Shown here one piece after another: positions 20,242 to 29,051 of a stretch of DNA of 64,000 bases. The DNA is from Gimesia chilikensis (GTDB lineage Bacteria; Planctomycetota; Planctomycetia; Planctomycetales; Planctomycetaceae): NCBI RefSeq assembly GCF_008329715.1, contig NZ_VTSR01000032.1, forward strand, positions 310,001-374,000. The letters are read 5' to 3'. The position numbers and the translations under genes were made by a program. Within the stretch, counting starts at the first letter, position 1; each line of letters begins with the position of its first letter. Under the pieces are notes generated by a model that saw only the letters and a program-made list of their open reading frames with translations, searched no databases and was not told the origin of the DNA.

Positions 20242-21978
20242 CTAAAAACCGATTCGTTTCCGCTCCCGGCAGACCGTGGCACGGGACACACCACAGGCTT
20301 TGGCGATTTCGGCGGTCGGTTTTTGCTCTCGCAGCATCGCCTGCATCGTCTCCCGCACCTTCAGCGGAAGGTACTGCTGGATCGGTGCGTTAGTGGGATC
20401 ATCCTCAACCGCCTCAAACATTTCGGTCATCATGCTCCGAGCATCTCGCATCATTCCATGGAAACGTCCGAAAGGTTTGTCCGTGTAGCAATCGAGAAGC
20501 GAGTCGCCTTTGTAAGTCGAACCGTGGGCAAGGCAGATACTCGCCATCTCGCTGGAATAGTTGCGACGTAAGAGATTGGGAAGCGTGTCCCGCAGCGTGC
20601 CGAAGGCGAGCCGACGAAAATCAGGATCGCTCTTCTTAACACGTCGAATGAGTGTGTTCAGGACGTTCGTGAACTTTGCCTGCGGATTTCGGTTCGCACG
20701 TTCGTTGTACCACGGTCGCCCCTCCTCAGAGATGAAGAGCAGATCGTGTCCAATTTCCTCTGCCCGAGCAAAGCCCCAACGCACCATCTCGACGGTCTCG
20801 GCCCACAGCAACCACTCGCCGAACACGCTTGTCTTCGGGCGTAGGAAACGAATGAAGCTGTCCTCTTCAGTGGAACGGAAACCGAGTTGTTCTGCGAACT
20901 CGTGTTTTTGGTCGAATCGAAAATCGTTCAGACGTAGACGACCAAGCTCTGCCGCACCCATGCCGCAGTTGAGGGCGACGTACAGGAAGAGGCGTTCGAG
21001 AGGGGTAGCGTGGCGATTAAGCACGGCAAGTTCCTCGACCGAGTAGGTCGCTTTCTGAACTGCACTCAGCTTCTTTGATCGCTCGTCGTCAAACTCAGCG
21101 ATCTTGCGATTGATGCGATCCATACCACGAGGTTTGATCCACGAAAACCGACTTGTTGCGTCAAGCCATCCAAAGAAACTGAAGAGTTCCTTGATGTGAT
21201 GGTCGGCGGTCTTTCGAGCAACCGGCTTGCCGTCCAGCTTTTTCGTCCTGCGGTTCTTGGTAGGCGGGCGATTAGCCCAATAGCGCACGAGGTCAGTGCA
21301 GGCATCCAGCGTCAGTCCAGTCAGTTGGATGTCATGGTGGCGTTCCTTAAATCGACCAATTCGCTCCATGCGCAATCTGCCGTACTGGGTCAACTCGCCT
21401 TCCGATCCAGCACGAACGTTGTCTTTATGAACAACATCCTGCCCGTAGGCGTCAAGAGCTTCGTGGAACGTTCCAGTGACAAGACGGTCGGGCATCACTT
21501 GACGAGTCGTAATGACGCCGAGGAATCGAGCAGCTTCTTCGAGTTCCTTGAGTTCCTCTTGCACGACCAATTTGTTGATCTTCACACCGTGGGCATACAA
21601 ATCGGATTCGGCAGGGATGATGTGCAGGGACGGATGGTTTTGCTGCTCGGCATGGAGCATTTGAGCGTACTGAGCGGTGGGATCGTCCTCACGCATAAGA
21701 TGTTGCTGGAATGGGTAGGGAATCGTGAAAGTTCCCTTCTCGATGAGTTTGGCCGCATAGAAAGCAAACGGCGTCCAGACCATTGGCTGCTGGGCAACGA
21801 GTTCGCTCTCATCAATGAGGTCGTACAGTCGATTCATCCGGCTGTTGGCCGCTCTCTCATCTTTGCCAAGATTGAAGCGGTACTCTTTGCGGTTTCCATC
21901 GCAGTCCAAACGGAAACCAAGATAGGGTCGATAGTGCCCTTTAGGATCAGGTTTCAGTTCTCGTCTTCGTGCGGGCAT
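20242..21978 (-). CDS. Divergent tyrosine recombinase 2 with C-terminal helix-turn-helix
   Basis: The start is taken as ATG at 21978 (TTGGAGA upstream). About 578 residues, longer than recombinase 1 through an N-terminal ~170-residue extension and a C-terminal tail. The catalytic domain shows NCGMGAAELGRLRLNDF (box I arginine replaced by glycine), FGTLRDTLPNLLRR (box II, no histidine), LAHGSTYKGDSLLDCYTDKPF (histidine and Tyr kept). The last ~35 residues (KPTAEIAKACGVSRATVCRERKR) are a clear helix-turn-helix like those at the ends of resolvases. It is the gene nearest ssrA, the usual position of the integrase of an ssrA-integrated island. Confidence 0.85.
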   Translation of the reverse strand: MPARRRELKPDPKGHYRPYLGFRLDCDGNRKEYRFNLGKDERAANSRMNRLYDLIDESELVAQQPMVWTPFAFYAAKLIEKGTFTIPYPFQQHLMREDDPTAQYAQMLHAEQQNHPSLHIIPAESDLYAHGVKINKLVVQEELKELEEAARFLGVITTRQVMPDRLVTGTFHEALDAYGQDVVHKDNVRAGSEGELTQYGRLRMERIGRFKERHHDIQLTGLTLDACTDLVRYWANRPPTKNRRTKKLDGKPVARKTADHHIKELFSFFGWLDATSRFSWIKPRGMDRINRKIAEFDDERSKKLSAVQKATYSVEELAVLNRHATPLERLFLYVALNCGMGAAELGRLRLNDFRFDQKHEFAEQLGFRSTEEDSFIRFLRPKTSVFGEWLLWAETVEMVRWGFARAEEIGHDLLFISEEGRPWYNERANRNPQAKFTNVLNTLIRRVKKSDPDFRRLAFGTLRDTLPNLLRRNYSSEMASICLAHGSTYKGDSLLDCYTDKPFGRFHGMMRDARSMMTEMFEAVEDDPTNAPIQQYLPLKVRETMQAMLREQKPTAEIAKACGVSRATVCRERKRIGF

Positions 21979-22021
21979 CTCGTGTCTCCAATCTGGTGAA
22001 CGGAAGTTCCAAACTGGAGTC

Positions 22022-22039
22022 ACTAGGGGGTGCCCAGAA
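22022..22039 (+). repeat. Island repeat copy 3 (ACTAGGGGGTGCCCAGAA)
   Basis: An exact 18-nt copy, 43 bases upstream of the start of recombinase 2 and about 150 bases from the 3' end of ssrA. It shows no resemblance to the ssrA 3' end, so it is not simply an att duplicate of the tRNA-like domain. Confidence 0.85.
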
Positions 22040-22151
22040 TCGAGCATCGGATCGGCCAACCTGACAATTTTGGCCGCTAACCTGACACCCAACCTGACAA
22101 AGAGCGTTTTCCGAAGTCCTTGTTTTGCAAGGGATTTGACGTAAGTGCATG

Positions 22152-22187
22152 AAAAAAGCCGTCTTACGAAGATCGTAAGACGGCTTT
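22152..22187 (-). terminator. Intrinsic terminator of ssrA
   Basis: A 15-bp perfect stem (22155-22169 and 22173-22187, AAAGCCGTCTTACGA) with a three-base loop and a T6 tract on the minus strand, starting four bases beyond the tmRNA 3' end. Confidence 0.92.
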
Positions 22188-22190
22188 GGA

Positions 22191-22544
22191 TGGAGGCGGC
22201 GGGAATTGAACCCGCGTCCTGTGAACCCTCAGCTAAAGCCTCTACGTGCGTATTTTATCGTTTGAGTCTCGTTTCTTCGGGCACGACAAACAAAGCCTTT
22301 CGGAAACCAGTCCACCACGGATCTCGCATCAGACGGAGCGGACATTGATCTGATGCCAGTCTGATTTTGTGACCAGCCTTCGGACTCCTCAGACAGGGAT
22401 TCCTAAGCCGGGGTTGCTAAATTAAGCAGCCATTGAAAATTGCTTGTTTGCAATTATGTTGTGATCAGCTTTTAACGTGGCCAACTGATCAACCACGGCA
22501 CGCCACCCTAACATACGGCGAACCAGTCGAATCCGATCGCCCCC
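22191..22544 (-). ncRNA. ssrA: Transfer-messenger RNA (tmRNA)
   Basis: Minus strand. The 5' end GGGGGCGATCGGATTCGAC is the conserved tmRNA start; the 3' end carries the T-arm GCGGGTTCAATTCCCGC followed by GCCTCCA. GGGGGC (5') pairs with GCCTCC (3') to form the acceptor stem; CCA is not encoded beyond the discriminator A. Length is about 354 nt, a one-piece tmRNA. A tag reading frame ending in TAA is present at 22422-22451. tmRNA with SmpB rescues stalled ribosomes and tags the incomplete protein. The gene is intact and its 3' end borders the island, so it probably served as the integration target. Confidence 0.95.
22422..22451 (-). other. tmRNA proteolysis tag reading frame
   Basis: On the minus strand GCA AAC AAG CAA TTT TCA ATG GCT GCT TAA encodes ANKQFSMAA, assuming GCA is the resume codon. 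The end in -MAA instead of the commoner -LAA is seen directly. The resume codon choice is by analogy with other tmRNAs. Confidence 0.8.
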
Positions 22545-22905
22545 GTAAGCAGGAGTACGTAATTACTACGTCAAATCCTGTCGGAAAGATGAACTCTTTT
22601 TGAGAATTTCTTTCCAATCTACTCTTATTATTATCAGCCGCGGTGCGGGAGTCAATTTACTATCTTTCCCGAAAACGCTGATATTAAATAATTTAGTGAT
22701 ATTCCAGGCCTGGTGATGAACTTCGATTCTCGATCTCCAGACAAAAAACGTTTGCCAATGACCGGGACAGGTGCTCCCGGTTGAGGCAGAATCGGTCTAC
22801 TGTTTCCCGTGCGTTTGGCGTAGAATAGACACAGCCTCCCGAGACTCTCACGGAGGAGAATCTATCCCGTATTTTCATGTCATAAATCAGGAAGTTAGAC
22901 TGACA
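22545..22905. other. Intergenic region between ssrA and the hydrolase gene
   Basis: About 360 bases between divergent genes. It must hold the ssrA promoter (minus) and a promoter for the hydrolase (plus). A TTGACG lies about 25 bases upstream of the mature tmRNA 5' end, but no convincing matching -10 box was placed. No other gene is seen. Confidence 0.4.
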
Positions 22906-23967
22906 ATGCCGATTCCACAAACCTTAAAACTGCATCGTCGAGCATGGAGTATGCTCTGGGCTGTTCTGGGCTGCCTGGCCCTGATCTCACCTGCTGTGCA
23001 GGCTGAATCCAAACCGATGGAACCTCTGTATGTGGACATTCCAGAGCAGGGGGAGGTTCGCTTTGAAACGACCAGCAAAGAAGATCGGGTTCCTGAGCGG
23101 TTTCACCTCGATCCGCATACGTTTCCTTTCCAGTGCCAGTTCAAACGGATGAGTGGGCCGGTCAAAGTGTATGATGTCAGCTTTCCTTCACCTGTGAAGA
23201 CCGAAGTGAAAGAAAACAATACCGTCCACGGTCATTACTATCAGCCAGAGGGAGAGGGGCCTTTCCCAGCGTGTGTCTGTCTACACATTCTGGGCGGAGG
23301 TTTTGAACTGTCAGAAATGTCAGCTAACGCGCTCGCCCGACAGGGGATCGCAGCACTGACGATTAAGATGCCTTACTATGCCCAGCGTCGGGGGACTGGC
23401 GAATTCAGTGGCAGACGCATGATTTCATTCGTGCCGGAACATACCGCTGCAGGGATGACTCAAGCCGTACTGGATATCCGTCGCGCCGCAGCCTGGCTGG
23501 CCAGCCGGGAAGAAGTCGATGCAGACCGCCTGGGAGTGACCGGGATCAGCCTGGGAGGAATCATGTCTGCCTTGTCCTCAGAAGCGGAGCCTCGGTTTTC
23601 CAAAGTCGCGATTTACCTTGGAGGAGGAAATCTGGCGCTGGGAATCTGGGAGAATCCGCATCCGCATGCCCGGTTGTTTCGTAAGCAATGGCTGGAGCAT
23701 GGGGGCACGTTTGAGTCATTTGTGAAAATCATGTCACCCGTCGATCCACATACCTACGGACACCTGCTGAAAGACCGGGATGTGCTGATGGTGGCTGCCA
23801 AACACGATGAGATTCTGCCTCCGTCAACAGCAGTGGCGCTCTGGGAATCGATTGGGAAGCAGCCTGAACTGGTCTGGCTGGACGCGGGACATATTTCCGC
23901 TGCCTTGTATATCTTCGGTGAGACCCAGCGGCTGACGACGTTTTTCTCGAACTGGGAAAAGAAGTAA
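22906..23967 (+). CDS. Secreted alpha/beta hydrolase (dienelactone-hydrolase-like)
   Basis: The start is taken as ATG 22906, which gives a standard signal peptide (LHRRAWSMLWAVLGCLALISPAVQA, cleavage near residue 35); the frame is open upstream without a better start. About 353 residues. The alpha/beta hydrolase fold carries the nucleophile elbow GISLGG (S215), an acid in KHDEI (D301) and the histidine in DAGHIS (H329). The oxyanion region is HILGGGFE. It probably cleaves an ester or acyl bond outside the cytoplasm; the substrate is not evident. It is the first chromosomal gene right of ssrA. Confidence 0.82.
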   Translation: MPIPQTLKLHRRAWSMLWAVLGCLALISPAVQAESKPMEPLYVDIPEQGEVRFETTSKEDRVPERFHLDPHTFPFQCQFKRMSGPVKVYDVSFPSPVKTEVKENNTVHGHYYQPEGEGPFPACVCLHILGGGFELSEMSANALARQGIAALTIKMPYYAQRRGTGEFSGRRMISFVPEHTAAGMTQAVLDIRRAAAWLASREEVDADRLGVTGISLGGIMSALSSEAEPRFSKVAIYLGGGNLALGIWENPHPHARLFRKQWLEHGGTFESFVKIMSPVDPHTYGHLLKDRDVLMVAAKHDEILPPSTAVALWESIGKQPELVWLDAGHISAALYIFGETQRLTTFFSNWEKK

Positions 23968-24014
23968 GTCAGACTTTTGACCCAGCTGTGAAATCAGTGC
24001 TGCTGGACGATTTC

Positions 24015-25193
24015 TTAGTTCCGCAGCACTTTTCGCAGCATGTGAATCGCGACGATCAAGAGACCTGCGTTGCCCAGCCAGAGTGACCAGCTCGGTTCGA
24101 TCTTGCCCAGCTTCGACAGGTTCATCATCAACAGGACGATGGGGTAGTAAAACAGCAGGATCGGCATAAAGACCAGGAAGAAGCTCGTGAGGAACTGCCT
24201 GCGAGCCTGGGCGATTGAAAAGGGACAGCCGACCAGAACGAAGAAGAAGCAGCTGCAGCTGAGAGCAAAGCGGCTGGAAAGAGCGGTCTTCAATTTGTTC
24301 TTGCGTTTTTCCTCATGCTGATTCTGGGGGAGGTCCGCATTGACTTCGGGAGACTGAAAGCGTTCGAATTCGCCGAGTGCCAGCAGCATGCCGACTTCGA
24401 TATCGCGCTGAAATTCGAAGTCACTCTTTTTGTTATCAATGTCGCCCAGCTCTGATTTGATAGAACGGACACTCATATGCCGCGGCTTGGCCGTCGAGGT
24501 CTGACTGGGCAGGGGGAAGGGGAATGAATCCTTCTCGACGTAGAACCGGGGCTTCCCGGGAAAGTCAATGTGTCCTTTTGCCAGGTGGAGGATGACCTGC
24601 TGGTGAGTGAGATCAAATTCCAGGGTCGCTTCTTCCGCCTGCAGGTGGACCGGTTTTTTACCAGGGGGCGAATAACGAAACGTGGGCACGAGCAGCGTTT
24701 TGTCCCTGACACCCATAACGGTGATGGAAATGCCGCTGTTGGGGTCATGGATCTGGTTCTGGGAACGCAGTTTCTCCAGGAAGATCGTTTCGAGTTCCGT
24801 GGCGATCGTATTCTCGATGTTCTTTTCTGCCCAGGGAATGATCTGATCACTGAGCAGCAGCGAACTCAGGCTCAGAAATCCCCCCAGGATAAAGGAGGGC
24901 CAGAGCAATGAGAGTACATTGATGCCAGCCGCTTTGGCCGCCGTGATTTCCTGGTCACCGGAGATGCGCCCGTAAACCACGCAGACCGTCAGCAGGAGCG
25001 TGGCAGGGATCGTAAAGGGGAGCATACTGGGAACGATAAAGGGCAGGATTTTCAACACCAGCAGCGCACCCAGTCCCTGGCTGGTGGCTTGCTGGAAGGC
25101 ACCAACAAAGACCAGCAGGACGGTTAAGACCGTGATCATCAATGTGAAAACGCGCAGCAACTCGAAAAGTATATAGCGCTGTAACAATCGCAT
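24015..25193 (-). CDS. LptF/LptG family permease
   Basis: A 392-residue protein with the YjgP/YjgQ layout: three N-terminal membrane helices (~8-125), a periplasmic beta-jellyroll-like region (~150-290) and three C-terminal helices (~305-390). GRISGDQEITAAKAAG is the characteristic cytoplasmic loop of LptF/G. In Gram-negative cells LptF and LptG with LptB extract lipopolysaccharide from the inner membrane. Only one such gene is seen here; the partner must be elsewhere. The periplasmic part contains a polar insert (EVNADLPQNQHEEKRKN) before helix four. Confidence 0.85.
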   Translation of the reverse strand: MRLLQRYILFELLRVFTLMITVLTVLLVFVGAFQQATSQGLGALLVLKILPFIVPSMLPFTIPATLLLTVCVVYGRISGDQEITAAKAAGINVLSLLWPSFILGGFLSLSSLLLSDQIIPWAEKNIENTIATELETIFLEKLRSQNQIHDPNSGISITVMGVRDKTLLVPTFRYSPPGKKPVHLQAEEATLEFDLTHQQVILHLAKGHIDFPGKPRFYVEKDSFPFPLPSQTSTAKPRHMSVRSIKSELGDIDNKKSDFEFQRDIEVGMLLALGEFERFQSPEVNADLPQNQHEEKRKNKLKTALSSRFALSCSCFFFVLVGCPFSIAQARRQFLTSFFLVFMPILLFYYPIVLLMMNLSKLGKIEPSWSLWLGNAGLLIVAIHMLRKVLRN

Positions 25194-25664
25194 GACTGGT
25201 GAATTAAATCTCAGGAATTATAGAAGGGGAGTAAATCCGGGCTGCTCTCAGGACTTGTTCTCGAAATCGCTGTAACAGACTCAATGGTCGGAACTTTGAC
25301 CAAAGCTGTATAAGTCAAGATGCCGGATTGAGTCAATATCAGACCCCTGGGATATGAACGCATGGACAACACATTCCCAACAGTCCGCAGTTGGGGAATC
25401 CGGCACTATTCCAGCCTGTTTTAGAGATCCTGTTGATTCTGGTATCGGCAAAACTGATACAAACGCGACATTTAATTCAGTTGAGCGACATACTTCATAT
25501 GTAAACTGGATAAATTGAGCATTTTTTCAGCAGGGACCAAAGTTCAACCTATTAATTAAGGAGAGTTGTCATTTCGCGACATCGGACCCCTGAGATGGGG
25601 CGCGGAATGAGCCCATCAGGGCCGTAGAAATTTGCTAACCAACTTACTTATATGGAACAGAGCT
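25194..25664. other. Intergenic region upstream of the HPt gene
   Basis: About 470 bases between divergent genes. It is AT-rich near 25430-25560 and has a small inverted repeat (ATGGG / CCCAT) near 25594-25615. No gene, RNA family or repeat is recognised. Confidence 0.4.
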
Positions 25665-25979
25665 ATGTTAGACGCTTTAGAAAATGCCCCTGTTCGCTCC
25701 GCGTTTTGTGATGATGAGGATTTCCAGGAACTGATCGAGATGTTTATTGATGGCATCGCTGAGAAACAGCAGGTTCTCAATCAGGCCAGCATTACCGATC
25801 AGCGGGAGGAGATCCAGGTCTTGGCGCATCAGTTGAAAGGTTCGGGAGCCGGTTACGGATTCGATGAACTGTCCCGCATTGCAGCGGAACTGGAGCAGGC
25901 CTGCAAAACTGGAGATCCGGTCATGATCGTCCAGCAAAAGGAGCTGCTCTCCCATTATTTAGGTCGAATTGTACTCTGA
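25665..25979 (+). CDS. HPt domain phosphotransfer protein
   Basis: The start is taken as ATG 25665; the frame is open 33 bases further up to an alternative start. About 104 residues making one HPt four-helix bundle. The phospho-accepting histidine is H55 in LAHQLKGSGAGYG, the standard HPt motif. HPt proteins pass phosphate between response-regulator receiver domains in phosphorelays. No histidine kinase or response regulator is adjacent, so the partners are unknown. It converges with the next gene with only eight bases between the stops. Confidence 0.9.
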   Translation: MLDALENAPVRSAFCDDEDFQELIEMFIDGIAEKQQVLNQASITDQREEIQVLAHQLKGSGAGYGFDELSRIAAELEQACKTGDPVMIVQQKELLSHYLGRIVL

Positions 25980-25987
25980 GAGCCAGT

Positions 25988-26320
25988 TCACGATTCCAGA
26001 CGCTCGACGCTTCTGGTGAGGGCAACGATGCGGGTGATCAGCGTTTTGGCCTTTTGAACGCCGGGTTGTCCCATGCCTTGTCGGTCGAACAGAATCGATG
26101 TTTTGTGATGACTCTTATACTCGGGCTGGACTGATTTGACCTCGGCACAAATCGACTGCCATTCCGTTAAAAGTCGGTCCGGGAGACCTGCTGGAGTTTG
26201 CTCTGCCAGTTCCAGGATCTGGTCAGAACGGTCGAGCAACAGATGGCGAGCATCGTAATTCGATACCTGAAACTGCATCACGAGAGTGGACAGACTGCTC
26301 TGGAATTCGGGGAGTGTCAT
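25988..26320 (-). CDS. Small helical protein of unknown function
   Basis: A 110-residue frame, predicted all-helical (LPEFQSSLSTLVMQFQVSNYDARHLLLDRSDQILELAEQ). No family is recognised. It is convergent with the HPt gene. A helical bundle next to an HPt gene could be a partner, but nothing in the sequence shows this. The protein has a charged, soluble composition and no signal peptide. Confidence 0.55.
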   Translation of the reverse strand: MTLPEFQSSLSTLVMQFQVSNYDARHLLLDRSDQILELAEQTPAGLPDRLLTEWQSICAEVKSVQPEYKSHHKTSILFDRQGMGQPGVQKAKTLITRIVALTRSVERLES

Positions 26321-26531
26321 TCTAAATGACCTTGTCGTATCGGGGGAGAGACTCTGATTTTTCAGGGTTCTTATTGACTGGGCCTGTCAATTATTAGTAA
26401 ATAAGTGCATCCGCTGTTGCGTCCTGAGGTTCAATCTGACAAATTGAAGACTTCAGATTATTTAAACAGCTTAAAAATCTGCTTAACAGCACACGAATCA
26501 TAACAAAAATTGATTTTATGGGGAGTCTCTG

Positions 26532-27020
26532 ATGTCCAGGTTCAGCCAGATCGCGATGGGTTTACTGCTGCTTGCTGCAGGCTATGTTCTGGGAGCTTCT
26601 CAGAGTTTCCAAAGTCCAACGCTGCATGCCCAGCAGAACTCAGGAACTCCCACCGAGGAAACCGAAGATAAAATCAAACGGGGTGTGAAACAACTGGTAG
26701 AAGCACAGTCAGCCCTGGAGCAGGAAAACTTCATGCGGACTGCGACCAAAGGTCTTAATGCGTTCGCGACCTCTTGCGGTGGTGTGAATGCCCTCGAAGA
26801 TCTGGAAGCCGGAAACGGCGTTGATCCAGAAACCTTTGCCGGTCTGTATGCAGGTCTGGCGAAACCGGATGTGGCAACTCACCTGGGACGTGACGATCAG
26901 GGAAGAATCACCTACAAAAACAAGATTGTCCGGATGTATCCCGTTTCCCGACTGAAAAAACTGTTCGCCACCCGTCTGAAGTACACCGGGGAAAACCAGG
27001 ACGACGCGACCGGCTTCTAA
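26532..27020 (+). CDS. Exported planctomycete protein of unknown function
   Basis: A 162-residue protein with AGGCTATGTTCTGGG-like coding after an N-terminal hydrophobic segment (MGLLLLAAGYVLGASQSF, ~8-26) that is a signal peptide or anchor. The mature part is helical, with a possible coiled segment at ~45-70, and has one cysteine (TSCGGVNALEDLE). No family is recognised. GGGGAG lies upstream of ATG 26532. It ends nine bases before the stop of the convergent next gene. Confidence 0.6.
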   Translation: MSRFSQIAMGLLLLAAGYVLGASQSFQSPTLHAQQNSGTPTEETEDKIKRGVKQLVEAQSALEQENFMRTATKGLNAFATSCGGVNALEDLEAGNGVDPETFAGLYAGLAKPDVATHLGRDDQGRITYKNKIVRMYPVSRLKKLFATRLKYTGENQDDATGF

Positions 27021-27029
27021 AGGCGAAGC

Positions 27030-29051
27030 TCACTGCCGGGGCGCCGTTTCTACTTCTGCCAGACGCGGGCCTGAAGAGGCCGGCAGATCGATTTCGGTCT
27101 GTACGACGAGTTGCTGACCTGCCTGCGTTCGAACCACGGCTTTGACCAGTAGACTTTGGCTGGGATTGTCCCGTTTCAATGTCGCTATCGGCACTCTCAA
27201 TCGAACTTCAGAGACATCGTCTGATTCGGTGCTGATGGTTTCATGTCTGGAAATCTGAATCTGACTGGCAGCCGTGCTCGGTAAGGTTTCCGGCAGGTCC
27301 TGTGTATTGAAGTGACGTGGACGCCGATCGGACCGCGAGAGACCGGGGCCAACATACTCGACGCCAATCAGTGCCACTTCCGACTGTGTCGGGTGATGGC
27401 AATGCAGCCTGATCTCGAGGCTATTTGTCGCGTTTTGCTCCGAATCAGAAGTTGTAACGAGTTCTGCAGACAATGATGTCTGTGGCACGCTGCGGGGGAT
27501 TCTGACCAGGGTCAGCTGCATTCCGGGAAAACCGCGTACTCTGATCGTTGTTGGAACGTCCCGTTTCTGGTCAGCTCTCAGATGTATGAACGCCGATGCG
27601 GTGGATGAGATTTTCAACGTGTATTGATCGTCGCCTGAGAGGTCCCAGGTTCGTAAGGCAGGGCCTCCCAACAGGAATCGTCCACAATGCAGAGGGGACG
27701 TGTGTTCTGACAGACCCGCATAGGCGAAGCGACTCTGCAGTGCCTGACTGGCCAGGGAAAGTGACCACTGACGAAAGAGCTCCGCAAACGGGACCTCTGT
27801 CAGGTCTTCCATTTTGTCGACGCCGGTCAGGGGATGATGCGTGAATTCCCAGGCGAAACGCTGCCGGGGATCGAGGTCATTACACCAGTTGAGAAACAGA
27901 TTTACTGCACCACGGCAGCCATGGTTACGCCAGAGGCGAGCCCGATAGTAGTCAGGAACAATCAGCGGGTATGCTTCCGGCTGGCGATAGAATTCACTGA
28001 TACGGTAATCCCGGTTGGTAAACCCCGGCTCCATAATGTGGGCAATACCCTCATTCAGCCAGTCCTCTTCATCCAGCAGCATGTGTCCCAGGTACTGTTC
28101 CTGTCTGATGCGAATACTGGAGACGACAGCATGTGTGACTTCGTGGCTGAGCAGGTCGAACAGTTCCTGACCTGGTTTGAGAGCGGAGTTGAGGTACAGC
28201 ATGTCACAGTGATTACTGAAAGGGGCAGCGACCTTCTCTCGAAAATCGCTGGGGCGGACGAAGCCATTAATCGACGTTTTGCCTCCCTGGAGTTTTCCCA
28301 GCCAGGGGGAGAGCAATACTGTGAACCGGCCGTTCTCGTCCACATCGGTCAGGGAACCGCAGTGTTGCGCCAGATGGTCCAGCACCCGTTCTTCCAGTAA
28401 ATTGATGACTTCATCGATCAGCCCGGCTGCCAGTTCTGTTGGCTGCTGCTGTTCATCCAGGTAGATGGCTACGCGCGGACTGTGCTTTATCAGCTTGCCT
28501 GTCACACGGGTATATTGTTTTTTGTCCGAAAGATCTCCATCTGTTACGAACAGGTAGAAAGAGCGTGAATCCTCAGGGGCCGGTTTGTCGGTCTGAGTCT
28601 CGGTTTCCCGGTTCGTTTCACTGGAAAGAGGTGCTGCGTCTGCCGGGCGAACCTGGTCTGCCTGTTTTTCGTAGAACATCGGAGCGTTCTGGAAGTAGCA
28701 GCCCGAAGCTGTCTGCTGTGCAGGATCCCTGACGACTGACAGCCTGATTTTTTCTGCTTTGCCTGGATCCCACTGGAGATTGTTGACAATGAGCAGGTAG
28801 TCGTCGCCCTTCTGCATCGCGAGAGGAAACCGTGGACGGTTGTGGAACGTCACGATTTCGACCGGCTGTTCCCAGTCGACAGGTAGTTGATCTACGATGA
28901 CGGGTTTGCGGGCTTCGACCTGCCTGGCGTCATTCTTACTGAGTTCCGTTTCCCCGGAGGTACGGATCGTACTGCGTAAGACTCCCCAGCCCAGTATTAT
29001 TACAAGAAGGCACAGCAGGACTGCGGTTTTGAAGGGGAATCGGGAACTCAT
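27030..29051 (-). CDS. Membrane-anchored HExxH metallopeptidase-like protein
   Basis: The start is chosen at ATG 29051 because it puts a membrane segment (FKTAVLLCLLVIILGWGVL) at the N terminus; an upstream start would bury it. About 673 residues. The central region has HEVTH (303-307) with NEG about 25 residues on (WLNEGIAH), the zincin pattern with a third Glu ligand seen in gluzincins such as hyicolysin-type M30 peptidases. An early region (~70-200) and a late region (~480-673) look beta-rich and may be accessory domains. It probably acts outside the cytoplasm as a zinc protease. Catalytic residues are present; the substrate is unknown. Confidence 0.72.
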   Translation of the reverse strand: MSSRFPFKTAVLLCLLVIILGWGVLRSTIRTSGETELSKNDARQVEARKPVIVDQLPVDWEQPVEIVTFHNRPRFPLAMQKGDDYLLIVNNLQWDPGKAEKIRLSVVRDPAQQTASGCYFQNAPMFYEKQADQVRPADAAPLSSETNRETETQTDKPAPEDSRSFYLFVTDGDLSDKKQYTRVTGKLIKHSPRVAIYLDEQQQPTELAAGLIDEVINLLEERVLDHLAQHCGSLTDVDENGRFTVLLSPWLGKLQGGKTSINGFVRPSDFREKVAAPFSNHCDMLYLNSALKPGQELFDLLSHEVTHAVVSSIRIRQEQYLGHMLLDEEDWLNEGIAHIMEPGFTNRDYRISEFYRQPEAYPLIVPDYYRARLWRNHGCRGAVNLFLNWCNDLDPRQRFAWEFTHHPLTGVDKMEDLTEVPFAELFRQWSLSLASQALQSRFAYAGLSEHTSPLHCGRFLLGGPALRTWDLSGDDQYTLKISSTASAFIHLRADQKRDVPTTIRVRGFPGMQLTLVRIPRSVPQTSLSAELVTTSDSEQNATNSLEIRLHCHHPTQSEVALIGVEYVGPGLSRSDRRPRHFNTQDLPETLPSTAASQIQISRHETISTESDDVSEVRLRVPIATLKRDNPSQSLLVKAVVRTQAGQQLVVQTEIDLPASSGPRLAEVETAPRQ

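Noticed and set aside
18579-20245. Short plus-strand frames sharing the peptide KPRR-ARRGYK in both spacers
   Set aside because: The shared peptide is a translation of the homologous terminator hairpins; most base pairs are kept where the sequences differ, so RNA structure is the better explanation.
21196-21999. A 267-residue plus-strand frame opposite recombinase 2
   Set aside because: Antisense to a gene with clear recombinase motifs and no family features of its own.
22191-22260. A separate tRNA gene at the T-arm-like sequence
   Set aside because: The T-arm belongs to the tmRNA tRNA-like domain; there is no anticodon stem, and the 5' half of the acceptor stem is ~350 bases away as in one-piece tmRNA.
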